Assembly: GCA_934636425.1 (NCBI GenBank)
Contig: CAKUAV010000001.1
Span: forward strand, 26,264 to 90,263
Direction: 5' to 3'
From: an uncultured Clostridia bacterium
GTDB taxonomy: Bacteria; Bacillota; Clostridia; Christensenellales; Aristaeellaceae
Length of the DNA stretch: 64,000 bases
Positions 36,402 to 44,713 of this stretch are shown piece after piece; the first letter of the stretch is position 1, and every line of letters begins with the position of its first letter. The position numbers and the translations under genes are program-made. The notes beneath the pieces are model-generated. The model saw only the letters and a list, made by a program, of their open reading frames with translations. It searched no databases and was not told the DNA's origin.

Positions 36402-38541
36402 TCTGCTTTTCTCCTTCCTGCGCGGAGGCGGCGAGCGCCTTATTGTGCTTCTTGGGCGGAATCACCAGATCGGGATATTCTATGCGCTGGTGGAACACGC
36501 CGCCCAGCACGGTGACGAACGCCCTCGTGGCGCGCTCGACGTCCTTGAGCGTAATGGGCGCGTCGTTGAGCTGGCCGTCGTCCATCTTGCCGCGGATGAG
36601 CTTGCGGATGAGCGCCTCCAGCCCCTCGGCGCTGCGATCGGGCGCAGTGCGGGCGGCCGCCTCGATTGTGTCGGCCAGCATGACGATGGCGGCTTCCTTT
36701 GTCTGCGGCTTGGGGCCGGGATAGCGGAAGTCGTCTATGTCCACGTTCTCCGCGCCGTTCTGCTCCACGCAGCGGCCATAGAAGTACATGACCGGCGTAT
36801 CGCCGTGATGCTGGGCGATGATGTCCAGTATCGGCTGGGGCATGCGGTATTTCTCGGCCAGCAGCACGCCGTCGGTCGGGTGCGCGGTCAGTATCGCCGC
36901 GCTCACCAGCGGGTCGGTGCGGTCGTGCGGGTTGTCGCCGATCTGGTTTTCCTTAAAGTAGAGCGGGCGCTTGAGCTTGCCCACATCGTGATAATACGCG
37001 CCCACGCGCGCCAGCAGGCCGTTCGCGCCGATCGCGTCGGCCGCGGCCTCTGCGAGATTGGCCACGATGATCGAATGATGATATGTGCCCGACGCCTCCA
37101 GTATCATGCGCCGTATCAGCGGATGGTTGGGGTTGCTCAGCTCCATGAGCTTGGCCGGCGTGACCAGATTGAATATCCACTCGAGCGCCGGCTGTATGCC
37201 TATGCTCAGCACGCCCGAAAGTATGCCGCCGCCGCCCGACCACGCCGCCCAGACCAGCACGCGCGATGTATCCACCTCGGTGATCAGCCCCAGTGCCAGC
37301 GTCGTGAGCACATTGACCACGCAGGCGAGCAGGCCGGCGAGCAGCATGAACACGCGCTGCGTCTTGCCGTGAATGACGGCCACGCACAGCGAGCCGGAAA
37401 TGATGCCGGAAATCATGACGATGATCAGCGAGGAGGAGAGCGAGCCGCTCACGCCCGAGCTGATGATGCCGCACAGCACGGCGAGCACCACGTTCACCAC
37501 CAGCGCCAGCCGCGTCCTGAGCAGCGCGGCGGTCAGCATCACGCCGATGGCCACGGGCATCAGGAACTGATTGAGCGCCTGAACGAGCGTGCTGAGGCCG
37601 CAGGTTGTCAGCATGATGACCGCAAGCAGCGCCATGCGCCCCGCGTCCCTGAGCATATCCCTTTCATAAATGGTCATATAGACCACGATCGTGGAGAGCA
37701 GCAGCAGCACAAGCGCCCCCACGCCCACATACATCAGCACGTCGATCGAATGGTTGCTGGCCAGCATGCCCAGGCTGTCCAGCATGGCGATCTGCGCGCG
37801 GGTGATGATCTCGCCCGATTTGACGATGTTGCGCCCCTTCAGATAGACGATCGGCTCTACGGAATCGACGGCCTTCTGGCGGTTGGCCGCGGTGGTCTCC
37901 TCGTCCAGCAGCATATTGGCCTGCATCACGGACGAAGCCACGCGCCCGCACAGCTCCACCAGCTCCCCGGAATACGCCTCGCGCCCGGCCAGCTCGCGCT
38001 CCAGCTTGCTGACCGCCTCGTCCTCGCCGCCCTGCGCGATTTTCGTCGTGAGCAGCTCGTCCGCAATGGCGATCACATCGCTCTCGAGCGCGGCGAAATC
38101 GTCGTCCGAAAGGCCGCGGATCAGCGTGACGTCCTCGGCGGTCAGATCGGCGCCCAGCAGCATCTGCCGCGCGCGGGTGAGCGTGGCCGCGTCCACAGCG
38201 CCGTCCGCGCCCAGATCCCAGCCGCGTATCTGATTGAGCGCCTCAAAATTGCCCTTCAGGCTCTCCAGCACAGCCGGCTGAACGCTCTCGTCCAGCGTAT
38301 AGTTGACCGGCACGGCCGCGACCGCGTCGTCGATCATCTGCTGCGTGGTCACGGTGTCCACAACGTCCTTGCTGGCCGTCACGGTGATCGGCGACACCTG
38401 CCCGGCCACCAGATCGTACCTTTCCGGCGTAAACACCGCAAAGAGCATGGCCAGAAGCGACGCATAGGTCGCCAGCCCGATCAGTGCGATCAGGAGCCGG
38501 CTGCCCCGCCTGCGCCGCAGTCCCTGACGTACTTTCATCAT
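36394..38541 (-). CDS. 7TM-HD domain phosphohydrolase, PgpH-like
   Basis: A 715-residue membrane protein of the family that includes Listeria PgpH, a cyclic-di-AMP phosphodiesterase. Order of domains: N-terminal anchor (about 15-35), extracellular 7TMR-HDED domain (to about 265), seven membrane segments (about 270-465) and a cytoplasmic HD domain (about 480-660) with the metal ligands in YHHSIIVANLAE and YYHDVGKLKRP, and HHGD later. It lies between phoH (4 bp apart) and ybeY-cdd (overlapping), its standard position. Cyclic-di-AMP hydrolysis is inferred from the family. Confidence 0.93.
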   Translation of the reverse strand: MMKVRQGLRRRRGSRLLIALIGLATYASLLAMLFAVFTPERYDLVAGQVSPITVTASKDVVDTVTTQQMIDDAVAAVPVNYTLDESVQPAVLESLKGNFEALNQIRGWDLGADGAVDAATLTRARQMLLGADLTAEDVTLIRGLSDDDFAALESDVIAIADELLTTKIAQGGEDEAVSKLERELAGREAYSGELVELCGRVASSVMQANMLLDEETTAANRQKAVDSVEPIVYLKGRNIVKSGEIITRAQIAMLDSLGMLASNHSIDVLMYVGVGALVLLLLSTIVVYMTIYERDMLRDAGRMALLAVIMLTTCGLSTLVQALNQFLMPVAIGVMLTAALLRTRLALVVNVVLAVLCGIISSGVSGSLSSSLIIVMISGIISGSLCVAVIHGKTQRVFMLLAGLLACVVNVLTTLALGLITEVDTSRVLVWAAWSGGGGILSGVLSIGIQPALEWIFNLVTPAKLMELSNPNHPLIRRMILEASGTYHHSIIVANLAEAAADAIGANGLLARVGAYYHDVGKLKRPLYFKENQIGDNPHDRTDPLVSAAILTAHPTDGVLLAEKYRMPQPILDIIAQHHGDTPVMYFYGRCVEQNGAENVDIDDFRYPGPKPQTKEAAIVMLADTIEAAARTAPDRSAEGLEALIRKLIRGKMDDGQLNDAPITLKDVERATRAFVTVLGGVFHQRIEYPDLVIPPKKHNKALAASAQEGEKQNA

Positions 38542-38544
38542 GAT

Positions 38545-39543
38545 TTATCGTCCCTCCCGACGGTATTCACTCTGCTTGTCGTGCTTTTCATAGGCTCTGA
38601 CGATGGCCTGCACCAGCTCGTGACGCACGACGTCGCGGTGCGTGAGGCGCACCATGCCGATGTCCTCCACGCCCTTTAAGACCTCCAGTGCCTCGACCAG
38701 GCCGCTTCTCTTGCCCGCGGGCAGATCGATCTGTGTCACGTCGCCTGTGACAATCATCTTGGAGCCCATGCCCATGCGGGTCAGGAACATCTTCATCTGC
38801 TCGGATGTGGTGTTCTGCGCCTCGTCGAGTATTATGAACGCGTCGTTGAGCGTGCGGCCGCGCATATAGGCCAGCGGCGCCACCTCGACCGCACCGCGCT
38901 CAAGCAGCCGCTGATAGGATTCCGCGCCCATCATGTCGTTCAATGCATCGTAGAGCGGACGCAGATAGGGATCGACCTTCTGCTGGAGATCGCCCGGCAG
39001 AAAGCCCAGCTTTTCGCCCGCCTCGACCGCGGGGCGTGTGAGTATGATGCGCTCCACATCCTTGTTCTTGAGCGCCACGACCGCCATGGCGATGGCCAGA
39101 TAGGTCTTGCCGGTGCCGGCCGGGCCCACCGCGAACGTGCAGGTGTTGGCCTTGATGGCCTCCACATACTGCTTCTGCCCCAGCGTCTTGCACTTGACCT
39201 GACGGCCGCGGTAGGTGATGGCGATCACGTCGCGCATGATCTCGTCGATGCGGTCGGCGTTGCCCTCGCCCGCCAGCTCCACGGCATAGCGTATGCGCGT
39301 TTTGTCGATTGTCTCGCCGCGCGCGACGATGCCCACAAGCCGCTCCAGCACGGCGCGCGCCTGACGCACCTTCTCCTCGTCGCCCGAGAGCGTGATCTCA
39401 TTGCCGTGCGCGAATATCTCCACGTTCAGCTCGCGCCGGATGGTCTCCACATTCTCATCGCGCACGCCGAAGAGCGCCATGAGCTGATCCACGCCGTCCA
39501 CCACCATAACGTCCCTGTACTGATTGCCAATCTGATTGTCCAC
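38545..39543 (-). CDS. PhoH-family ATPase
   Basis: A 332-residue cytoplasmic P-loop ATPase of the PhoH/YbeZ family, associated with RNA metabolism and encoded next to ybeY. Walker A is VGPAGTGKTYLA and Walker B is AFIILDEAQNTT; the N-terminal region resembles a KH-like domain (IFAHGNEITLSG). It begins at a GTG (39543) with AAGGA about 9 nt upstream. Downstream is the PgpH-like gene, upstream yqfD. Length and motifs are typical. Confidence 0.93.
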   Translation of the reverse strand: MDNQIGNQYRDVMVVDGVDQLMALFGVRDENVETIRRELNVEIFAHGNEITLSGDEEKVRQARAVLERLVGIVARGETIDKTRIRYAVELAGEGNADRIDEIMRDVIAITYRGRQVKCKTLGQKQYVEAIKANTCTFAVGPAGTGKTYLAIAMAVVALKNKDVERIILTRPAVEAGEKLGFLPGDLQQKVDPYLRPLYDALNDMMGAESYQRLLERGAVEVAPLAYMRGRTLNDAFIILDEAQNTTSEQMKMFLTRMGMGSKMIVTGDVTQIDLPAGKRSGLVEALEVLKGVEDIGMVRLTHRDVVRHELVQAIVRAYEKHDKQSEYRREGR

Positions 39544-39585
39544 TCTCTTTGTTCCTTCCCGCGCCGGCTGCCCGGACGCCTGCGT

Positions 39586-40809
39586 TCATTTATATTCGCG
39601 GCATGAAACGCGCCGCTCCTCTGTATCGTCTGAAAAAGCGTTTCCCAGCCCGCGCCGCAGCGCCTGCGCGTCCGCGGCGATGTTCATTTCGGCCTCCACG
39701 ACGGCCTCAGCGCGCATTTCGCCGTCCGCCGCCGTGACGTTCGTCCAAAACGAGCGCTCCCGCGCGCCCTCGGGCAGGAGACGCCTCGCGCCGGCGAGCG
39801 CCGCCTCGGCCAGCGTTTTCTCGAGCGCCGCTCTGTCAACCTCGACGCGCCGGCTTTCCGTCTCATAACAGATATGCCGCTCGATCATCAGCGGCAGATA
39901 CAGCCCGCCCACCGGCAGAAGCTGCGTCTCCTCCTCCTGAGAGGGAAAGTCCGCCGCGCGCTTCAAATCCAGCGTCCACGAAAACAGCCTGAGCGCCGAT
40001 CGGCTCTCCACGCGCCCCGTGCGCCTGACGACCGTCTCCGCCAGCGGCGCGCTCTTCGCGTTTGTCAGCCATACGCGGCCGATCACAGCGCCCGCCGCCC
40101 GTATGCGCCGCGTCTGTTCGATCGACACGCGCTCCTCGCCGCGGATGAGCGTCTGCCCGGCGCGCACCGTGTCGCCCGGTTTAACGCAGGCCTGCCCCGC
40201 CAGCGGCTCGACGGACAGTACCACGGCGTCGCGCAGCGCGTAGAGACTGCGCGCGTCCGAAGCGTCGTACACATCGGGCGCCTCGTGCGCCAGCCGGTAT
40301 TCGACCGTCAGCGTCACGCCGCGCTTTTTTACGCCCGCATAGGAGAGAACATCAAATCGGCTGAGCAGCGCGTTCGAGATGAAAACCGCGTCTATGTCGC
40401 CGCTTTTCGCCGAGACGTACGCGCCCAGCTCGTTCACCGTCTCGAGAATGCGCGCCTCCTCGTCCGGCGGCAGGCGCGCGCCCAGCGGCCGCACGTCGAT
40501 CAGCCACACCCGCGCCGTAAGGAGATACACGCACACTGCGGCCAGAACCGCCGACACGGCCAGCGTCCAGCGCGCGCGGATTTTTGCCAGCGCCGAGCGC
40601 CAGCCCGAGCGCGAGAGAATTTCGGCGCTCAGTCCGTATTGCTCCGCCAGCGCGCAGACCAGCCTTGCGCCCTCTGTAGACGTTTCAAGGCGCAGGCAGC
40701 GCGCGTCCTGCCGCTCAATGTGCCCAAACGCCGCGCCCTGCGCCCGGGCGCGCTCGATCAGCCGCTCGGTCATGCGGCCCGTCAGGCGCAGGCGCACGCG
40801 GTCAGCCAT
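39586..40809 (-). CDS. yqfD: Sporulation protein YqfD
   Basis: A 407-residue membrane protein related to B. subtilis YqfD, needed for efficient sporulation, where the gene is expressed in the mother cell. One membrane segment lies near residues 65-85 (WTLAVSAVLAAVCVYLLTARVW), followed by a large external part with the conserved LGAYVSAKSGDID region and the late LKRAADFPSQE. ATG 40809 overlaps the yqfC stop by 8 bp and its start is supported by that coupling; a longer frame to 40902 lies inside yqfC. Presence of yqfC/yqfD suggests an endospore-forming lineage, but does not prove that this strain sporulates. Confidence 0.9.
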   Translation of the reverse strand: MADRVRLRLTGRMTERLIERARAQGAAFGHIERQDARCLRLETSTEGARLVCALAEQYGLSAEILSRSGWRSALAKIRARWTLAVSAVLAAVCVYLLTARVWLIDVRPLGARLPPDEEARILETVNELGAYVSAKSGDIDAVFISNALLSRFDVLSYAGVKKRGVTLTVEYRLAHEAPDVYDASDARSLYALRDAVVLSVEPLAGQACVKPGDTVRAGQTLIRGEERVSIEQTRRIRAAGAVIGRVWLTNAKSAPLAETVVRRTGRVESRSALRLFSWTLDLKRAADFPSQEEETQLLPVGGLYLPLMIERHICYETESRRVEVDRAALEKTLAEAALAGARRLLPEGARERSFWTNVTAADGEMRAEAVVEAEMNIAADAQALRRGLGNAFSDDTEERRVSCREYK

Positions 40810-41080
40810 GCGCGCGCCCTCCCGGCAGCTCAATCGCGGTGATTTCGCCCACAATGCGCAGGGAATCCCGCCGCACGTCGGCGAGCGCCAGCTGCGCCCC
40901 AAAAACTGAGATCAGGCCGTCCTTCACGGCCAGACGGATGCGCGAATCGCTCACTTCGGCGATCGCGCGGCAGTTTTCGGCCAGAATTTCGCGATTGCCC
41001 AGCATGGTCAGCCGCGCCAGGCCGCTCAGCGCGTCCTCGGGCAGCGACAGCGCCGCCAGCGCGGGCCGCTTTCCGCTCAT
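40802..41080 (-). CDS. yqfC: Sporulation protein YqfC (YabP/YqfC family)
   Basis: A 92-residue protein of the YabP/YqfC family. The conserved core NREILAENCRAIAEVSDSRI and IRLAVKDGLISVFG leads to LRIVGEITAIEL at the end. YqfC and YqfD are paired in endospore formers. I take ATG 41080, with AAGGGG about 8 nt upstream; a frame reaching 41161 is less likely. It is the first gene of the yqfC-yqfD-phoH-pgpH-ybeY/cdd block. Confidence 0.88.
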   Translation of the reverse strand: MSGKRPALAALSLPEDALSGLARLTMLGNREILAENCRAIAEVSDSRIRLAVKDGLISVFGAQLALADVRRDSLRIVGEITAIELPGGRAHG

Positions 41081-41187
41081 CGGCTCCACCCCTTCTCCAA
41101 TCCACTTCAGAGCAAGGATATGAGACGCCGCCGCGCGATTATTCTGCGAAAAGTCCCCCATGCGTATATTATCCCAGTTTTTGCTAC

Positions 41188-41217
41188 ATTATACTATATA
41201 CAGTCCCCGCCGCGCAA
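41188..41217 (-). promoter_or_regulatory. Candidate promoter of the yqfC block
   Basis: On the minus strand TATAAT (41188-41193) with TTGCGC (41212-41217) 18 bp upstream, about 107 bp before the yqfC start. The -35 match is weak; a mother-cell sigma factor promoter may also exist but I could not define one. Confidence 0.45.
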
Positions 41218-41226
41218 GTGCGAAAT

Positions 41227-41272
41227 GAAAAAACCGGCGCGCAGTCTCTCGCAAAAAAGCCGCGCGCCGGTC
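41227..41272 (-). terminator. Rho-independent terminator of the fucosidase gene
   Basis: On the minus strand ACCGGCGCGC pairs with GCGCGCCGGT and is followed by TTTTTC. It lies about 125 bp beyond the alpha-L-fucosidase stop; the bases between show no gene. Confidence 0.8.
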
Positions 41273-41397
41273 AAAATATGTGCCGAAAGAGGAAAAACTC
41301 ATAAAAATCCGAACGCCGCCAAAACAGCCGCGGGCTTTCAAGACGCGGGCGCGCAGGTCGGCCCTGCAGCCCCGCTCAAAGGATGAATGCCGCAGTT

Positions 41398-43101
41398 TCA
41401 GCGCCTGATCAGCCTCATGGACGCGAAGCGGAACATATCCCGCGCCGCCATCTCGGCCAGACGCAGCGAAATGTGATTCTCGCCCGCCTTCAGCGCGACG
41501 CTGCCCAGCTCGGCGATCATGCCCCGGTGATAGCGTGCGATGAGCGCCTCAATGTCGCGGTCGTGCCGCACGCGCCGCCGGCTCGTCTCGCCGTTCACGG
41601 TGAGATCGACCTCCGTCTCGAGCGGCTCTGTGCCGTGCAGGCCGTTGACGGTCATCTCCACGGCGTATTCGCCCGCCTTATCGGCGCTGATCGTCCAGCT
41701 CATGCCGTCCTCGGGCGATTTCCAGCCAATCGCGTCGCAGGCGTTGCCCAGCGTGATCGCGCCCTCGATGTCCGCGGTGGAGCCGGTCAGCAGGAAGCCG
41801 AAGCCCGGCAGCTCGATCAGCCCCTCGTCCACCTTCACGCCGCCCTGCGCCGTCAGCTTGACCACGGGGATGATCTTTCCGGTGAGGTCGGGCAGCTCGA
41901 CGCGCACCAGCGCGCCCTCCTGCGTGAATGCCGCCCGTCCCACGCCCAGCACCTCGGCGGATTCGACCCTCGTCAGCACGCCGGGAACGAGCAGCTCGCG
42001 CCCGGGCTCATTGACGAAGAAGTACAGGCTGTCGCCCTTCTCGGTCACGGGGCCGGAGACGAGATCGACGCTGTAGGGCGAGGGCTCGGTGGCATAGACC
42101 GCTTCAGCGTTGACCTTCATCCATTCGCCCACCGCGCGCAGCACCCTCTGCGCCCCCACGGGGATGCGTCCCAGATGGTCGGGGCCGATATTGAGCAGAT
42201 AGTTGACGTTGCGCGAGGCCAGACGGGTGAGCAGCGATATGACCTCTTCGGGCGTCTTCCAGTTCTGATCGTAGCTCTTGTAGCCCCATGTGTCGTTGAG
42301 CGTGGCGGCGGTCTCATAGAGCATATCGCGGTTTTTCTTCGCGCCCGGCACCTGATTGTCGCCCATGGAGGCGTAATCGCCCATGCCGTTGCCGATGCGG
42401 CTGTTGACCAGGCAGTTCGGCTGATACGTCTTGACCAGATCGTACAATTCGCGGCTCTGCTCGGGCGATATGACGCTGGGCGTGTCGAACCAGATCACGC
42501 TGATTTCGCCGTATTTCGTCAGGATCTCCTTCACCTGCGGCTTGATCTTCTTTTCAAAGCAGCGGGAGAAATCCTTGTGCGCGTTGTCCGGAAAATCCCA
42601 GTTGTTCGTCCAGCTGGAGCCGGCGTTTTTATAGCCGCTCGTGTAGCCGCCGCCGTCCTTCTCGTGCCAGTCCAGCTCCTGAGAATAGTAGAGCCCGAAT
42701 TTCAGGCCGTACTTTTTGCAGGCCGCGGCCAGCTCGGCGATGGGATCGCGCCCAAAGGGGGTCGCGTCCACGATGTTGTAGGGATCCACGTCGCTCTTGA
42801 ACATCGCAAATCCCTCGTGATGCTTGCTGGTGATGACCAGATAGTTCATGCCCGCGTCCCGGGCCATCTTCACATACTCTTCCGCGTCGAAGCCTATGGG
42901 GTTGAACGCCCTGGCATACTGCTCGTATTCGGCGCAGGGTATGGCGAAGAAGCTCTGTATCCACTCGCCCAGCTCGTTGCTCCCGCCGTCGTCCGCGCCG
43001 CCGCACTGACGGCCCTTGTACTCGCCGCCCAGCAGGGAATAAAGCCCCCAGTGCAGCATCATGCCGAACCGCGCCTCGGAAAACCACCTGTTGTCGCTCA
43101 C
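41398..43101 (-). CDS. Alpha-L-fucosidase, glycoside hydrolase family 29
   Basis: A 567-residue retaining fucosidase releasing L-fucose from glycans. The N-terminal catalytic barrel begins WFSEARFGMMLHWGLYS and has ITSKHHEGFAMF and the nucleophile Asp in ISVIWFDTPS; LLNIGPDHLGRIP closes the barrel. A C-terminal beta domain follows. No signal peptide is visible, so it probably acts on imported oligosaccharides. The GTG at 43101 is preferred: GGGAGG lies 8 nt upstream and the promoter's -10 box at 43142-43147 overlaps the alternative ATG at 43143. It has its own promoter and terminator. Confidence 0.94.
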   Translation of the reverse strand: MSDNRWFSEARFGMMLHWGLYSLLGGEYKGRQCGGADDGGSNELGEWIQSFFAIPCAEYEQYARAFNPIGFDAEEYVKMARDAGMNYLVITSKHHEGFAMFKSDVDPYNIVDATPFGRDPIAELAAACKKYGLKFGLYYSQELDWHEKDGGGYTSGYKNAGSSWTNNWDFPDNAHKDFSRCFEKKIKPQVKEILTKYGEISVIWFDTPSVISPEQSRELYDLVKTYQPNCLVNSRIGNGMGDYASMGDNQVPGAKKNRDMLYETAATLNDTWGYKSYDQNWKTPEEVISLLTRLASRNVNYLLNIGPDHLGRIPVGAQRVLRAVGEWMKVNAEAVYATEPSPYSVDLVSGPVTEKGDSLYFFVNEPGRELLVPGVLTRVESAEVLGVGRAAFTQEGALVRVELPDLTGKIIPVVKLTAQGGVKVDEGLIELPGFGFLLTGSTADIEGAITLGNACDAIGWKSPEDGMSWTISADKAGEYAVEMTVNGLHGTEPLETEVDLTVNGETSRRRVRHDRDIEALIARYHRGMIAELGSVALKAGENHISLRLAEMAARDMFRFASMRLIRR

Positions 43102-43141
43102 AGTCATATCCTCCCGCATTCGCGCAAAATATCCTGCGCTC

Positions 43142-43171
43142 ATTATAGCGGCGCGCGTCCGGGCGCGTCAA
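43142..43171 (-). promoter_or_regulatory. Sigma-A promoter of the fucosidase gene
   Basis: On the minus strand TTGACG (43166-43171) and TATAAT (43142-43147) are 18 bp apart. Transcription would begin near 43135, leaving a leader of about 35 bases before GTG 43101. Confidence 0.85.
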
Positions 43172-43258
43172 TGTGTTTTTCGGGATTGTTTTTGTATTTT
43201 TCAGCGCCCGGGAAACGCGCCCTGTCAGTTCAATCCCCTCTGGCGCATAAAGAATGAC

Positions 43259-43296
43259 CTGACCGGCTCCGACAGGCGAATGCCGCGGCCGGTCAG
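43259..43296 (-). terminator. Terminator-like hairpin after the MATE gene
   Basis: A perfect 9-bp stem (CTGACCGGC / GCCGGTCAG) with a 20-nt loop, followed on the minus strand by GTCATTCTTT. The T-run is weak. Confidence 0.55.
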
Positions 43297-43336
43297 ATCA
43301 TATCGTATACGGGCGTTTCCCGCTCTGCGCGCCGCC

Positions 43337-44689
43337 CTACCGGGTCAGTTTTCTTATCCAGTGATAGCTGTTGACCTCGAAGGCCGCGACGATGCACTTG
43401 ACCAGCTGATCGCTCTTGAGGAAGAAGAACACCCAGACCGGCGAGAGCTTCCAGACGAAGGCCGAGAGCAGCGAGAGCGTGATCACCATGCCCCACTGGA
43501 AAATCAGGTCGTTGTAGAACACAAAGCTCGTCCGGCCGCCGCCGCGCACAATGCCGGTCAGGCAGGGCGCCTGATAGGCCGAGCCGACCGCCGTGATCGA
43601 CAGAACCACCATGAACGACCGCGCCAGCGCGCGCGTCCCGTCGGCCACCTTGTAAACGCTGATGATGCCGTCCTTGAGGAAGAATATGGTCGCGCCGGTC
43701 AACAGGCCGATCAGCAAAAACAGCACCTGCAGCGTGCGCACATACTCGCGCAGCTTGCTCTGATCGCCCGAGCCGACCAGCTTGCCCACGAACACCGCCG
43801 CCGCGCTGCCCGAGCCGTACGCCACGACCGACACGATCGAAAACAGCGACGCCGCCATGCTGTTGGCCGCCACCGCCGCGCTGCCCAGATGGCCGAGAAT
43901 CGCGGCCTGTATGAACTGCGCGACGCCCCAGGACAGGCCGGAGAGTATCACCGGCGTGGCCACGCGGATATAGTCGCGGCTGATCGTCCTCTCGCTCTTG
44001 AACAGATCGCTCATTTTCATGCGCAGACGCCTGTCCAGCTTCAGCACAAAGACGAGCGTCACAATCAGCTCGCACGCGCGGGCGATCAGCGTTGCCAGCG
44101 CCGCGCCCTCAACGCCCATGCGCGGGCAGCCCAGCCGGCCGAATATCAGCGCATAGTTGAGAATCACATTCACAAAGAGCGCCATCACCGACACGCTCAT
44201 GCCGATATGCACGTTCTCCACGCTGCGCATTGTGGCCAGAAGCACAGTCGAGGCCGAATACAGCAGATAAGTAAAGCACACAATGCGCATATACTTCACG
44301 CCCTCCGCCACGACCGGCGCTTCGTTGCACATCAGCGAGAGAATCCGCCCGGGCAGGAAGAAGCCCGCCAGCGTGAACGCAAGCCCCGTGCCCAGCGCGA
44401 TCTTCAGGCCTATGCCGTTGACGTCCGGTATGGGGCGCAGATCCTTCTTGCCCCAGTACTGGGAGGCCAGCACCACAACGCCCTCGCCCACCGAGGAAAC
44501 GATCATCTGCAAGAGGAACTGAATCTGGTTGGCCAGCGCCACGCCCGAGAGCGCCTCCTCGCTCCAGCGCCCCAGCATCACGTTGTCGGCCAGATTGACG
44601 CAGTAGACGATCAGGTTCTGCAGCGCGATGAACACCAGCAGCGAGAAAAACTCCTTATAAAACGACTTGTCCCGCGTTATGAAATGCAT
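43337..44689 (-). CDS. MATE-family multidrug/solute transporter
   Basis: A 450-residue protein with 12 predicted membrane segments, the MATE length. Typical features are the first-helix region NLADNVMLGRWSEEALSGVALANQIQF and its repeat in the second half, QAAILGHLGSAAVAANSMA, reflecting the two-lobed fold. MATE proteins export cations, drugs or metabolites in exchange for Na+ or H+. The gene starts 24 bp after the GH36-like gene, so the two are probably co-transcribed, and the transporter may handle a related compound. Substrate is unknown. Confidence 0.93.
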   Translation of the reverse strand: MHFITRDKSFYKEFFSLLVFIALQNLIVYCVNLADNVMLGRWSEEALSGVALANQIQFLLQMIVSSVGEGVVVLASQYWGKKDLRPIPDVNGIGLKIALGTGLAFTLAGFFLPGRILSLMCNEAPVVAEGVKYMRIVCFTYLLYSASTVLLATMRSVENVHIGMSVSVMALFVNVILNYALIFGRLGCPRMGVEGAALATLIARACELIVTLVFVLKLDRRLRMKMSDLFKSERTISRDYIRVATPVILSGLSWGVAQFIQAAILGHLGSAAVAANSMAASLFSIVSVVAYGSGSAAAVFVGKLVGSGDQSKLREYVRTLQVLFLLIGLLTGATIFFLKDGIISVYKVADGTRALARSFMVVLSITAVGSAYQAPCLTGIVRGGGRTSFVFYNDLIFQWGMVITLSLLSAFVWKLSPVWVFFFLKSDQLVKCIVAAFEVNSYHWIRKLTR

Positions 44690-44713
44690 TTTCCCATCAT
44701 CCTCTTCCGTATG

